From Prunella strophiata (lineage: Eukaryota; Chordata; Aves; Passeriformes; Prunellidae): a stretch of 64,000 nucleotides of DNA. Location: NCBI GenBank assembly GCA_036583965.1, contig JAZBQD010000017.1, forward strand, positions 27,748,385 through 27,812,384, read 5' to 3'. Of this stretch, positions 34,866-44,873 are shown piece by piece. How positions within the stretch are numbered: the stretch's first letter is position 1; each line of letters begins with the position of its first letter. The notes beneath the pieces are model-generated. The model was not told the origin of the DNA. It was given only the letters and a program-made list of their open reading frames with translations, and ran no database searches. Position numbers and translations under genes: made by a program.

Positions 34866-34900
34866 GAGGAGCAGGAGGAGGAGGAGCAGGAGAAGAAGAA
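34815..34900 (+). repeat. G28 run followed by (GGA)n
   Basis: 28 consecutive G (34,815-34,842) run directly into GGA/GAG triplets with a few GCA interruptions. The resulting poly-Pro and poly-Glu frames are repeat translation, not genes. Confidence 0.95.
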
Positions 34901-35039
34901 ATTATGTACAAGAGCAGGGCTGCCATCCACAGGTACCAGAACTGGAGAGAGGAATGAGCTAAAAGGAATGCCATCAAATTCAGCAAGGACAAAAGGGATT
35001 ATCACTTCTGCTTGGCACGCCAGACCACAAACGGATCCT

Positions 35040-35460
35040 GCATCCAGGTCCTGATCCACAAGTCAAGATCGAAATTGGCAAAATAGGAAAAATTCAGGGA
35101 AGGCCACCATGGGAACGGGGCTGAGGAGCTGACTCCGACAGGTGAGGCCATGGGTCCAGGACGGGTTCACTGTGGAGCAGAGACAGCTGTAAGGCATCTG
35201 AAAGCACCTTGAGGCTGTGGGATGGGATCACAGGGTTGAGGCCATGCTCTTCACAGAGGTGCCTATCAGGAGAAAAGAAAAGTGGCATCAGCTGAAGCTA
35301 CAGAGGCTTGGGCTGGAGAGAAGGAAAAACTTAGTACAATGTGGCAGAGTGAGGGCCCAGAGAGGTTTTGCATCCTTTAACTGCTAAAGCCCCAGGCAAC
35401 CTGGTCTGACCCCATGAATGGCTGTGCTGTGAGCAGGAGGCTGAAGGGGAGATCCTGTCA
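35040..35460. other. Possible old CR1-derived DNA
   Basis: Words such as GGCTGGAGAGAAGGAAAAACTT hint at an old CR1 3' region on the plus strand, but the match is too weak to name with certainty. No exon was found. Confidence 0.25.
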
Positions 35461-35464
35461 GGTG

Positions 35465-35775
35465 GCTTGCAGCCCGAACGATTCAGGTCTGAATTCTCCG
35501 TGACCGGAGACCCCAGCGCCGTTCCGGAGGCCCAGCGCCGCCCGGCACTGCCTGAGGGCCGGCGCAGCGCAGCGCCCCCCGCTGGCCGCTGCCCGGCTGG
35601 GCCGCCTGTCGCGACTGTCGCCGACTGCGGCCAGGAGCCGCCCCCGCCGCCGGCAGCCCCGGCCCGGCCGAGCTCGGGGCTGTGCTCCTCCTCCGCTCGA
35701 GGAGGTCGGCTGCCTCTTCGGAGGTGACTCCCTTCGGTGGCGATGCTGGGCTGTGCCCCGAGAGCTTTTCAGTGC
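35465..35775. promoter_or_regulatory. CpG island, orphan promoter candidate
   Basis: About 310 bases with very high GC and dense CpG, in sharp contrast to the AT-rich flanks. CpG islands of this kind mark promoters in birds. No gene that starts here could be identified on either strand. A plus-strand donor-like GAGGTGACT lies near 35,720. Open frames here are due to GC-rich composition. Confidence 0.6.
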
Positions 35776-35999
35776 CGTCACGGGCCCGAGAAGTAAAAGC
35801 ATCTTTAGTTAAGTGCTTGTTTGTAAAAGCAAAATTTAAAATAGAGAAGTGAGTCAAAACTGTCCCACATTCCAGAGCATGAGACTATTGCTTGTGTTGG
35901 CCAGATTCAGGTGCTCATTTTCAAAGGAAAAATGCACATTGTAAATTCATTCATGTAGATGAAGTGGATACTTTTTAGGTTATGTCTTTTATCCTGAAG

Positions 36000-36500
36000 A
36001 GTGTTAGGAAAATTAATCCAGAAACATCAGAGGTTTATGTCCAAAAAGGAGACAGAGGAGTCCTTTTTGCTTTATTCGAATAAAGGGAGAGTCCATGGGG
36101 CATTCCCCTGGGGTTTCTCAAATTTTTGGAGGATGCAGCCTCCTTTTTATTCCAATTTCCTGGCCGCATTTCCCTCTCTCTTTCCCCATTGGCTGAGGTA
36201 CTTGAGAGGTACAGACTTCCCGATACGCCTGATACCGAAGATTTCCCTCTAATGTATAACTCTCTCTTTTAATTTTTAATTCTTACAGAATTTAGGGATT
36301 TTCTTTCCTATTGTTTCTTTCATCTTACAGTGTCTAATTTTATTTATCAGCAAACCTAGAGTTTATTTGTAAAAGCAAATATCTTTTTCCATTCATCAAT
36401 CAGTGGAATCCTCCCCATTGTTTCTTTTATCTCCCAGTGCTAGCTTTATCTACCAGCAGACCCACAGCTTGTTTGTAAAGACAACCACTATTCCTCTCAA
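36000..36500 (-). mobile_element. Probable solo LTR (minus orientation)
   Basis: On the minus strand a TATA-like GGAATAAAAAGGAGGC is followed about 75 bases later by an AATAAAG poly(A) signal. The intervening GAGAAACCCCAGGGG and the upstream CCAATGGGGAAAGAGAG resemble promoter and R regions of avian retroviral LTRs. The ends and target-site duplication were not fixed, and no viral genes are attached. Confidence 0.5.
36296..36490 (+). repeat. Two-copy direct repeat in the LTR-like region
   Basis: Units starting near 36,296 and 36,410 share CCxATTGTTTCTTTxATC, CAGTGxxTAxxTTTATxTA, CAGCAxACC and TTTGTAAA in the same order with a spacing of about 115 bases. It lies on the upstream (U3) side of the LTR candidate. 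Confidence 0.5.
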
Positions 36501-39360
36501 GAGTATTTTGAGAATTGCCCTGGAAGGCAAACGTTTCTGTTGAAAACTCAGGGAAATGGAGTTACTAACTTTATGTCTTCTATGGAAAATACAATTTTTA
36601 AACATTTGGTCGGTACAAAGCACGTCCATACTTTATGGCACCTGACAAGTTGTGAGTGTCCTTTGCTCTACCTGTGGCTGGTCCCTGTTGTGTAGAAAAC
36701 TGTAAGTCTCATGTGCAGAGAGGGGCATGGGAGAGGTCATTCTGGTACAGCACCAAATGCAGTCTCTCCTTTTGGTTTTGAACACAGAGGAAAAGAAAAA
36801 GGTTGGCTGCATCTCTTGCTGCTGCACGAGACCTGCCTAGTATGCAGGCACTCAAAATGCCATGATTATATATGTGTTGAAGCTACTATTCTTTTATTTT
36901 GTTCTTTCAGTATCCTGATGCCTTCAATTAAGTTTCTACATGGGAAATCCTCAGCAGGTGCAAACTTGCTACTAGTGCTCTCTGTGTTGCACCAATTAGT
37001 CATGTTCCTCTTGGGTGTCTTTCAGAAAAATATATATTCTGATGAATCCCTCACAAAGCTCCAGCCTGCACTAGGCTGCTCTGTTCAGTGTTGGGTAGAG
37101 AGAGGAGCGTGTCCTTGTGCCAGTGCACGCAGAGGTGGCAGGACTGCTTCCTTAGTGCCCGCTAAGTGAATTGCCTTACCTGCACTTAGAACTTTGTCAG
37201 TTTTGACAGCTTTTTGAGACAGTGTTTTGAGAAGTGTGTATTTTCCATTGTTGAAGGCTTTGGCAATTAGGGCCCAGATTTCATCGTTAGGAATAGTGGG
37301 ATTAGTGTGTGAGTCAAGGAGTTGTTGGGGAAAAGGTGTTCTGGTTTTGAGTCCTCAAGAGTTATGTATGTGATAAGAAGGTTATTGTTGAACCTGGATG
37401 TGAAGTGGTTAAAGATTTGCAGCTTATTCTGTGTTGAAGAGTAGGTCAGGGACCACTAGGCCTTTGGTTTGACAGCTTCCCTCTTTTGATTAAAAATGTC
37501 CTTTCTTTAACTCTTGGCTTTTCCTGGACTTCCTTGGGTGTTTAGTTCCTGTATTGACCCAGCCTTTTTGCATGTTTTTATATGACTTCATCAAAAAATG
37601 TCTATTTCTATTAATATACACAGGCATTGCCATTTAAATATCTGAGTAAGAGCAGACTAAAGGTGGGGAGTGTGATCTTTTGGAACTATCCATATCCTGT
37701 TACCCAGTGTGATGCCCTTTTGTCTTCTGTAAACTCACACATACCAGTTTTCAAAAGCCTTCTTTTCCTTTAATAGAAGGAAGTGCGGCAGGCTCTACAC
37801 AATCATTCATCTTCAAAGTACTGATGGCTAGCTAGTTTGCAGAAGAGACTTATATTCTTGAACAAGTGATAATGAGAATATCTTTCTGTCTAAAGGGAAG
37901 TTCTAGGTACTTAACTTCAGGCCTTTACTTGCTAAGTGGAACAGAAACCTAACTAGGTTATCTAGCTTTATGAGGTTTTTTTAACCCTACAGATTTTTGC
38001 CACATAACAATGGAAACATACCCATGCAGTAAACGTTTGCCTTGCAAAACACATATGGAGTGGGAGAGAAGAGCTCCAAAAAGCAAGCAACATGCTATAA
38101 TTTAATAATTATTAAATGTAATTATTAATTGGTAAATAGACTTAGTAATTGGGTGAGGTGGGGTGAGATTCACAGCCAGAAATGTATGGCTCATTAATGT
38201 AGTTTTGCACCACACAGACCTGTGCAGTGGTTTGAGTGAGATCTCTCAAAAGTAATAACACATGTGTAAGTCTAGTGGTAACTAGGAAGGCATCTTGATT
38301 TCTCCCTCTGGGTTTCTTCTTGTTTCCCATAGCCAGTGTCATAAGCAAGGGCAAAGTTCAGACTGTGAGGACATGTATTCTTGCTGTATTCTGGTGGGTT
38401 TTTTATTTTGTTTTTTAATTGATAGGTATTTTATAAGAGTTTGTGTTTCCATTTTTCAAACGTCTGAATTTAAAAGGCTTGCCATGTTAACCATGTTAAC
38501 AGGGTTAACCTTGTGTTGCATGTCCTTCCAGGGTGGAGAAGAACAGTTATAATGGTGTCCCAAAAATGATTACAAGAAAATAGCAAGTGATCTTTGGGTT
38601 TGCCTTTTTTTTTTTTTTTTTTTTTTCTTTGTTGTTGTTGCTGTTGTTATTTCGTTGGTTTTTTGGTTTTGTTTTGTTTGGTTTGGTTTGGTTTGGTTTT
38701 TATTCTTTTAAGAAGACTATTTTGGATCAGTGTGAATCTTCAGGAAGTGAGCCTGTGAACATTGTGGTGGAAGAGAGAGCTTCACTTGACAACACATGAG
38801 CTGTGGGAACAGTTCCCTTGAGCCAAAGGACCCTGGTAAGAAGAGAGTCTACATGTTTTTAGAGATGACTGAGTCATCTGCTCTGAGCCTGACTTCTGCA
38901 GAAAGGGGAGATCAGAGTAGCTGATCCAAGAGCTGATGGTAGAGTTGAAGGAGCTGTTACTCACTTCAAAGGGTAGTTTCTTGATCCTATAACAATGTTA
39001 GTTAATAACTCATCTCACAATGACCGTCAGTTTCTACCATTTAAATAAGGACTGAGGTCTCTGTCAGTACAGAGAAGAAACAAGGTTGGAGTTCTTTTCA
39101 TGAGATGTGAATGTCTCAGTTCAGAGTTCTCGTAGGTGCCATTTTCAGTGCTAGTGTTGCAGCTTTTATCAGGGTACTTCAAAACTTTAAAGTTTTGAAA
39201 ACTTGAAAGAATTCCTATTCTTTAAAGAGCAGGCCTAAAATTCCCAGGGGAGAACCTGCCTTTTGGACCATGTTTTATAGTCTCTGATAAAATTGCTAGG
39301 TGTGCTGCCAGGGGAGACATAAACTAGGTCCAGTGTTCACTCAGTGTTCCTTTTGCTTCC
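36501..39360. other. No firm gene
   Basis: AT-rich DNA. A T run and (GGTTT)n repeat lie at 38,607-38,700. A donor-like site follows CAAAGGACCCTG at 38,836, but no coding potential was found. Confidence 0.35.
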
Positions 39361-39361
39361 T

Positions 39362-39600
39362 AGGTGTCCATCTGCTGTACCTTTCCAGAAGAGCTGCTCT
39401 GCATGGGAGGAAGCTACCAAGGGAAATCCTGTAAAAATGGACTACCTGGGATCCCTCTCTATATAGTTATACTTATAGATGTGTTTTACGTTGTTGTACT
39501 TACACAGTTAGAGGTATAGGGATATTTAGATAGATACACTGATATTTGCATGCTTACATATAGGCAGTACAGTTGTAGCAATCTTCAATAAATTAATTTT
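39362..39600 (+). ncRNA. Possible terminal exon of a non-coding transcript
   Basis: A plausible acceptor (TTGCTTCCTAG) is followed by about 225 bases without a long frame and an AATAAA at 39,587-39,592. This could be the end of a transcript from the CpG island at 35.5 kb. It is an inference from signals only. Confidence 0.2.
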
Positions 39601-39654
39601 TTTAACTGAAATTGATATTTGTGTATTTATGTGTAGTCAACAGACTCTCTGCCC

Positions 39655-39939
39655 ATGTCTCTCTCCCAGACAGGATGTGTATGCTGTCTTGTCCCTGAGA
39701 GTTCAGATGAGTCTTCCAGGGAGGAACAGCAGAATCACTCTCTGTCATCCTTGCAGACCCTGAGAGCTGTGGACACCATACTGGAAGCAATGGTGCTCAG
39801 CTCTCCTGCCTCCAGAGTCACCAAGGTGCTGCATTACATCTCTGAGTTCTGGCCTGGGAAAAAAGTGGGCATCACAGGGCTGTTCCTCACCCTAGGTAGG
39901 AGGGTGAGTGCTCCCCAGCCCAGTGTGCTGAGCAGTGTC
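39655..39939 (+). other. Short open frame of unknown nature
   Basis: A 95-codon frame with a helical-looking segment (LQTLRAVDTILEAMVL) after an acceptor-like CATCCTTGCAG, ending near a TAG. It vaguely recalls HEAT-repeat proteins of the MROH family, but the match is too short to name it. Confidence 0.2.
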
Positions 39940-40309
39940 TAGAATAACTCCTTAAGCTACAGAAAAGTATATCTAGTGAGATATTAGGAAGTTCTAAGCT
40001 TAATAATGGAGCTCTGTGCATTGCATCTTAGGCTTACAAGCAGGTATTGTATTTGAAATAAGCAAGAATTTTTTTAACAAAAGGTACGTATGCTTATAGT
40101 GGTTGGATAGAACTACTGTCAGTATGCTTTTGCTTTGTGTGATTGGTCTAAAAACTTTGAAAGTTACTTGTAACATTAAGTTCTTTGTCTGCTGCCTGGG
40201 ATGTGAGCTGCTGGCATCTTCCCGTTGTCATAACCATGTAATGAGGCTGATGCTGGAAAATAAACAGCTTGAGATGCATTCCTCAGCAGTCCCATCCAGT
40301 TCATGATCT

Positions 40310-40960
40310 GTACATTGACCCCTGGCTGGCAATAGTAAGGCCCAGACATCTACCAGCCAGGCCATGCCACCCTCCCTGCTGCTCTCCCCATAAGGCTGCT
40401 ATCCGTCTGGCTGCTTCTGAAGACCCACAGGGCCTCTTACAGCCTGGTCTCACCTGGATCCAGCCCTGAACCCTGCTATTGAGGAAGCTTCCCTGTCTGA
40501 CCATCCAGGAGCCACTCAGGCAGTCACATTCACACCACCCAAGCTGGGACTGAAGCCCCTTCACAGCTACACCCCTCACACTCACATTCAGACCAGGATT
40601 CCTTACCAGCTCAACCCCAGGTTCCCCACAGCAGATTCTCAGACATCCAGGTCCTTCAAATAGCTTAATTGTGGTGCAGTAAGTAAATAGCAACAGCTCC
40701 AGCTGGTGCCTCTGAGAAGGGGCGCTGAACAAAGGAACCCCTGGGCTTTCATACCCTCACAGCACCAAAGTCTGGGGTTCTCAGCTGCTGCTGTGTCTCA
40801 GTGTCCAGTCCCCAGGCTGGTGCCACAGGTCCCTGTGCCCTTTCCTGTGCCAAGGGCTGGCACTTCATGGCCCCTTGCCTCGGGCTGCCACCCAGAGCTC
40901 AGCCTGCAGCTCTCATTGCAACTGCAACTTCCTCAATAGCCTGCCTCCCTAACAGGTAAA
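40310..40960 (-). mobile_element. Possible LTR-derived sequence
   Basis: The minus strand shows GAGGGTATGAAAGCCCAG followed by ACAATTAAGC at LTR-like spacing, and its surroundings (CAACAGCTCCAGCTGGTGCC on plus) recall avian LTRs. Ends are not defined. Confidence 0.35.
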
Positions 40961-41225
40961 TGCCAGCCACTGTGGGGCATGAGGGGAAGGGGAAAGGCAG
41001 CAGAAAGGGGAGAAGGCAGCAGCCAGAGACTTTGTGAGAGAAATAATGTATTTCCATTTTCCAGTCTAAAAATGTGCTGAAGCCCTGCTAGTTCTGTCAT
41101 CAAAGTGGGTTGCTTGCTGGGTAGAATCCTGGGGCCAGCAGCCCTCCTTTTTTGGGGATGCCAGGGCCCCCTGTGAGAGTGTTCCTAGCCCTGACAAGGA
41201 ACAGTGGGATGGTGGCTGTTGCCCT

Positions 41226-41672
41226 TGATGCCTAGAGATTTTTGCCTTCTATGTTTTTCATGTATTTGTAGATTTGTAGACTAATACATGGTTGTACTTT
41301 TCCTACCCTTTCCCCCTACCTTTCAGAACAGTAAGCTAACCTCCTAACACATTCCTGAAACACTATTTATTCTTGCTTTTTAGGCTAGCAAGGACACTGT
41401 GTTTTCTACTAGAACTTGGAAGACATAACAAGAAAGCCCCTGGAACAACTCCAGTGGGGCAGAACCCAGGGAGAAATTACCTAAACAACTGCTCTTCTAA
41501 TTGGACAATATTTGTTAGATATGCTAATTTGTTAAATTTACAAAAATTGTAGAATTTTTGGGCCAGGTGTGCCCATGACTGTGGGGCACCTGGAAGCTTC
41601 CAATGAAGACTTGGGGTTTTTTGACTATTTAAAGACTGTTGCAAGAGTTTTCTTTCTTGACAGTAGGCAACA
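41226..41672. mobile_element. Solo LTR, 447 bp, TSD CCCT
   Basis: It begins TGATGCC and ends GGCAACA, giving the TG...CA ends of an LTR. CCCT stands on both sides (41,222-41,225 and 41,673-41,676). The intact paralogue has a single CCCT at the matching place, which gives the exact borders. Orientation is unresolved and no viral genes are attached. Confidence 0.75.
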
Positions 41673-42051
41673 CCCTGGGCAGAGGAACTTGGCACCACCA
41701 CCTCTCCCTGCTCCTTCTGGGGCTGCACCTGCTCTGTACCAATCTGCACAGATGGCTGGAGCATGCAGAGGGCACAGAGGGCAGCTTTTGATGTGCTGGG
41801 TTGGTCCTCCATGTCAGAGCCTGCAGGGCTGCTGGCAGGGCTTGGATGCCAGGTGGGAGTCCCTCCCTGGGAGCTGGTGGAGCAGGAACTGGTCTCAGGG
41901 CTGTTCTCCTCCTTCCCAGCATCTTGGGAATGCAGCAGCCTCTGGGCCTCCTCGCTGCATTGGCCCACAATGAAATTGACAGTGGCATCAACCAGCTGTT
42001 CTGTGTATTCCTCCAGGAGAGGCTGCAGCATCTGGACCATGACCTCCCCAT

Positions 42052-42787
42052 TGTCACAGATCAGGTGAGAGCTTCAGGCAAGCCCTGCCTTAAACTCAGA
42101 TTTTTGGCAACACCTTAGATTTGGGTTGCCCACACCTAAAATCACTCTGGCTTGCAAGTTCCAAGCATGAAAGATCAGGTCTATTTATAAAATGAGTTAT
42201 TTATTGAACAGAAAACCAAAACAAGGCCTTATTCCGAGTTACTTACTACATGGTATAAACCAAAAAGCTCACCTAGTAGATTACAAGAACAGTACACAAT
42301 ATTATTGTACCTATGTTAAAGCTAGCAAAAGAAATAGTATAGATTAGGAATCAGAAGTAATTTACCGCTGAAAGGATGATAGTGTACACTAAATCCTTTC
42401 ACTCAACCTCAGAGGAGTAACCACAAATCAGCTGTCTCTGCTTTGGGGGAAATCCCACACATTTCCAGGGAATGTGCAGAAGATTTCCCGCTTTGTGAAA
42501 ATTTGGTGTAGCTTTTATAGTTTGTAAGGTGAGGTGTTCATCAGTCAGAAATTCCAACTTATCTTTCCAGCTGTCACTTCCAGAGCAAGATGTTTGTTAT
42601 CAGCTCGGAGTGTTACTCCCATGGTGTGAAAATAACTCACTACAACTCACTACATGACTACAGCTTGTCATGTTTGCATTTTTTCACCAATTAGCACGGA
42701 ACAGATAAGTTCTGGGGCAAGGTGCTCTGTTATTCCACCAGCTAAAAGCAACAGATAAGCTCTTCTGGGGCGAGATGCCCTGCTACA
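42052..42787 (-). mobile_element. Solo LTR, 736 bp, TSD CCCAT
   Basis: Plus-strand borders TGTCACAG and TGCTACA give TG...CA ends. CCCAT flanks it on both sides (42,047-42,051 and 42,788-42,792), where the intact paralogue has a single CTCAT. On the minus strand a TATA box (CTATAAAAGC, 42,511-42,520) lies about 310 bases upstream of an AATAAA (near 42,200), so the LTR reads on the minus strand. No internal viral genes are present. Confidence 0.85.
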
Positions 42788-43065
42788 CCCATCTGGACCA
42801 CAGAGGCACAGGGCATACAAGACTGCTGTCACTGTCAGCCACCATGAGGATACTGAAGGCTCCTGCTTAGCTGGGGAGAGCATCCCTTGCAAAGAAGATT
42901 GAGGAACAACTGCAAGGCACTAGGCACTAGCTCCACTCTGTCCCCATGGCTTTGTCTGTTCTCCATGGAAAATTCAGGGAGTCCTGAGAAGCTGCTCCCC
43001 ATCACTGACACTACCAAAGAATCTCACACACTGCAACAAAATGGGGAAATCTTGGTCCCATACAG

Positions 43066-44439
43066 TCCCAAGGAGGAGATGAAGAAATGCCCAAGCCCCT
43101 GGAGAAGGATACCCTCCTGACTCCTCAAGCCCTAGTGCCCTTCTCACTACCACCCTGGAGAGATTCAGCCCTCCAGATCATACAGGCATGCTTGACAGGC
43201 TGTGACTTTTCTGAGAGCCTGGGAAGATGGTCTCTGGCAGCTGAAAATATGTAGGTTTGAGGTACCTATCTGTGATAAACAGATATTGGGAATTAAGTGG
43301 TTCAGTACCTTTGAGGTCCTGGATTTTTAATTAAATATCAGGGCTGGAGGCTGGATTTTTCCTTTCTTTCTATCTTTTTTTTGTTTGTTTGTTTTAAGTT
43401 CACTCTTGAATCAGAAAATATCATGAATTGAATGCAGTTTTTATAAGGGGGAGGTTCTCTTCTTACAAAGTAAACACTCAGCATGGTGATTGATATGTTT
43501 TTCCACTATCTTCTAATAGTAAGAGAAACAAAATAATAAAAAAAATAGAGAGAAGAAGAAGAGGAAAAGAAATCAGGTAGGAGAGGAAAGAAGTTCACAG
43601 TCCTGGGTCCAGCATTATCCAGGGTCCTGAGAGAATGCCACCCAGCCTCTGTGGTGGTACATTTTTATAGTTAAGTTTTCCCCATTCTGGGATTAGGTTC
43701 CCCACTCTTCATATAAATGAGTTAGCATGTGCAGCCCAGTATTCTGGACCTTTCTGTAAATGGGCTGGGGGGCTTTGTGGGTTTTTTTGTGGTCTTGATT
43801 CTCTCTCTATTGGTCTTGCTTGCTCCTTGACCCTACTCCTGCACTTAAGCTGTCCTTTATGTTATGTGGTCACCATGGACTGGAATAGGAAATTCAGGTC
43901 TAGAATGGTGCTGCCTTACCTTCATGTGGCTTCCCTTTCCAGGCAGATCCTGTTATAACTTGCCTGCTTGATGGCTGTTGGTGTTTAGGGCATAGCAATG
44001 TGCTAACTCTTTACTGCTTAGGTTTCTACATTGGTCAAAAAACCCAGTTACCATCTGATAGGGACAAAAATCATCCATAGGGCAGAGAAGGGCTTCACAT
44101 TCTTAATGACAGGGCAACATCTGCACCCTTTTTCCTCCCTTTCTCTTGTTTTCCTAGTATTGTGTTTCTTGCACTTGTTGTTGTTGCAGACTTAAGGTGC
44201 AAAATTCTACTTTTCCACAGTAGATATATTAATATCTGTAGGGAAGGCATTGATCTGTACAGAAGGGAGTGTGAAGCTGAATTCTTCCTAGATGAGGATG
44301 AAGGCTTCCCTGAATTAAGGGCTGCTTGGGCAATGATCAAGCCAGTAGGATTTTATAAAATTTGGATGGAGAGTATTCTCAGAGCAAAAAATACAGGCCC
44401 TCTTGTTTTTGTGGGTTTTTTTTTGCTTACAATGTAACA
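43066..44439. other. No gene; possible old LTR sequence
   Basis: A purine-rich run (43,535-43,590) and AT-rich words are seen. The part from about 43,600 to 44,050 has promoter-like features but no defined ends. No exon is supported. Confidence 0.35.
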
Positions 44440-44445
44440 TTTAAT
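44440..44445 (-). promoter_or_regulatory. Possible poly(A) signal of ACR
   Basis: ATTAAA on the minus strand about 95 bases after the stop codon. It is the most common variant hexamer, and no AATAAA is closer. Confidence 0.4.
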
Positions 44446-44540
44446 TCAGTTTAATTTTCATGAAATTCAAATTAACATAACTCAGAAGGAAAGGGTTGTG
44501 TTCCACTGTAGCCTGAACTGCAGGCGGTCCATTCTGCAGT

Positions 44541-44873
44541 TCAAAATATTTTTCCCTTTAGGTACCGTAAGATATCCTTCAGCAGATTAAAGAATTGCAG
44601 CAGCTTTTCACGTGGAAGTGGACAGGGTTTTGTTGGTCTTGTAGCTATTGGCTGCGCGGGGGCTGCAGTGTAGGTTGGTGCTGGTGCTGGAGCACCTGTT
44701 GGAGTAACTGGCTGTTTTCCCATCGTGGACCAGATCCAGTTATAGTAGTACTGAGTGGAGCTGAAGACTGAAGGCCGTTTAGGTCTGGCACAACCTACGC
44801 CCCAGCTGGTCACACCAAGTTGCCAGAAGATGCCATTCTTATCTTCACAGGCAAGAGGCCCTCCACTGTCACC
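44541..44873 (-). CDS. ACR: ACR exon 5
   Basis: 333 nt after CTCTGCTTCAG. It begins with GDSGGPLACEDKNGIFWQLG, carrying the catalytic Ser and TSWGVGCARPKRP. It ends with a Pro/Ala-rich tail and LLKDILRYLKGKIF before the stop. Confidence 0.9.
   Translation of the reverse strand, partial: GDSGGPLACEDKNGIFWQLGVTSWGVGCARPKRPSVFSSTQYYYNWIWSTMGKQPVTPTGAPAPAPTYTAAPAQPIATRPTKPCPLPREKLLQFFNLLKDILRYLKGKIF

Larger units (their letters stand above)
41035..43065 (-). pseudogene. TOPORS-like pseudogene with two LTR insertions
   Basis: A third TOPORS-like locus in the same orientation as the other two. From right to left: upstream flank and N-terminal start (42,835-43,065), then large internal deletions that remove the RING. 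A shortened segment (42,793-42,890) follows, then a solo LTR, then the TOPORS-type block with the Ser-rich part (41,673-42,051), a second solo LTR, and the C-terminal and 3' flank (41,035-41,225). The layout matches a single-unit gene. Coding is destroyed. The segment between the LTRs differs from the 719-residue gene at only about three sites in 379 bases. Confidence 0.85.

Noticed and set aside
34673..35059. Frames with long poly-Pro or poly-Glu runs
   Set aside because: They are translations of the G28/(GGA)n simple repeat.
35458..35857. Arg/Pro/Ala-rich frames on both strands
   Set aside because: Composition effect of the CpG island. No domain is visible.
41477..42040. 187-codon frame as a working TOPORS-like gene
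   Set aside because: It lacks the RING and start region and ends in LTR sequence, so it is a fragment of a pseudogene.
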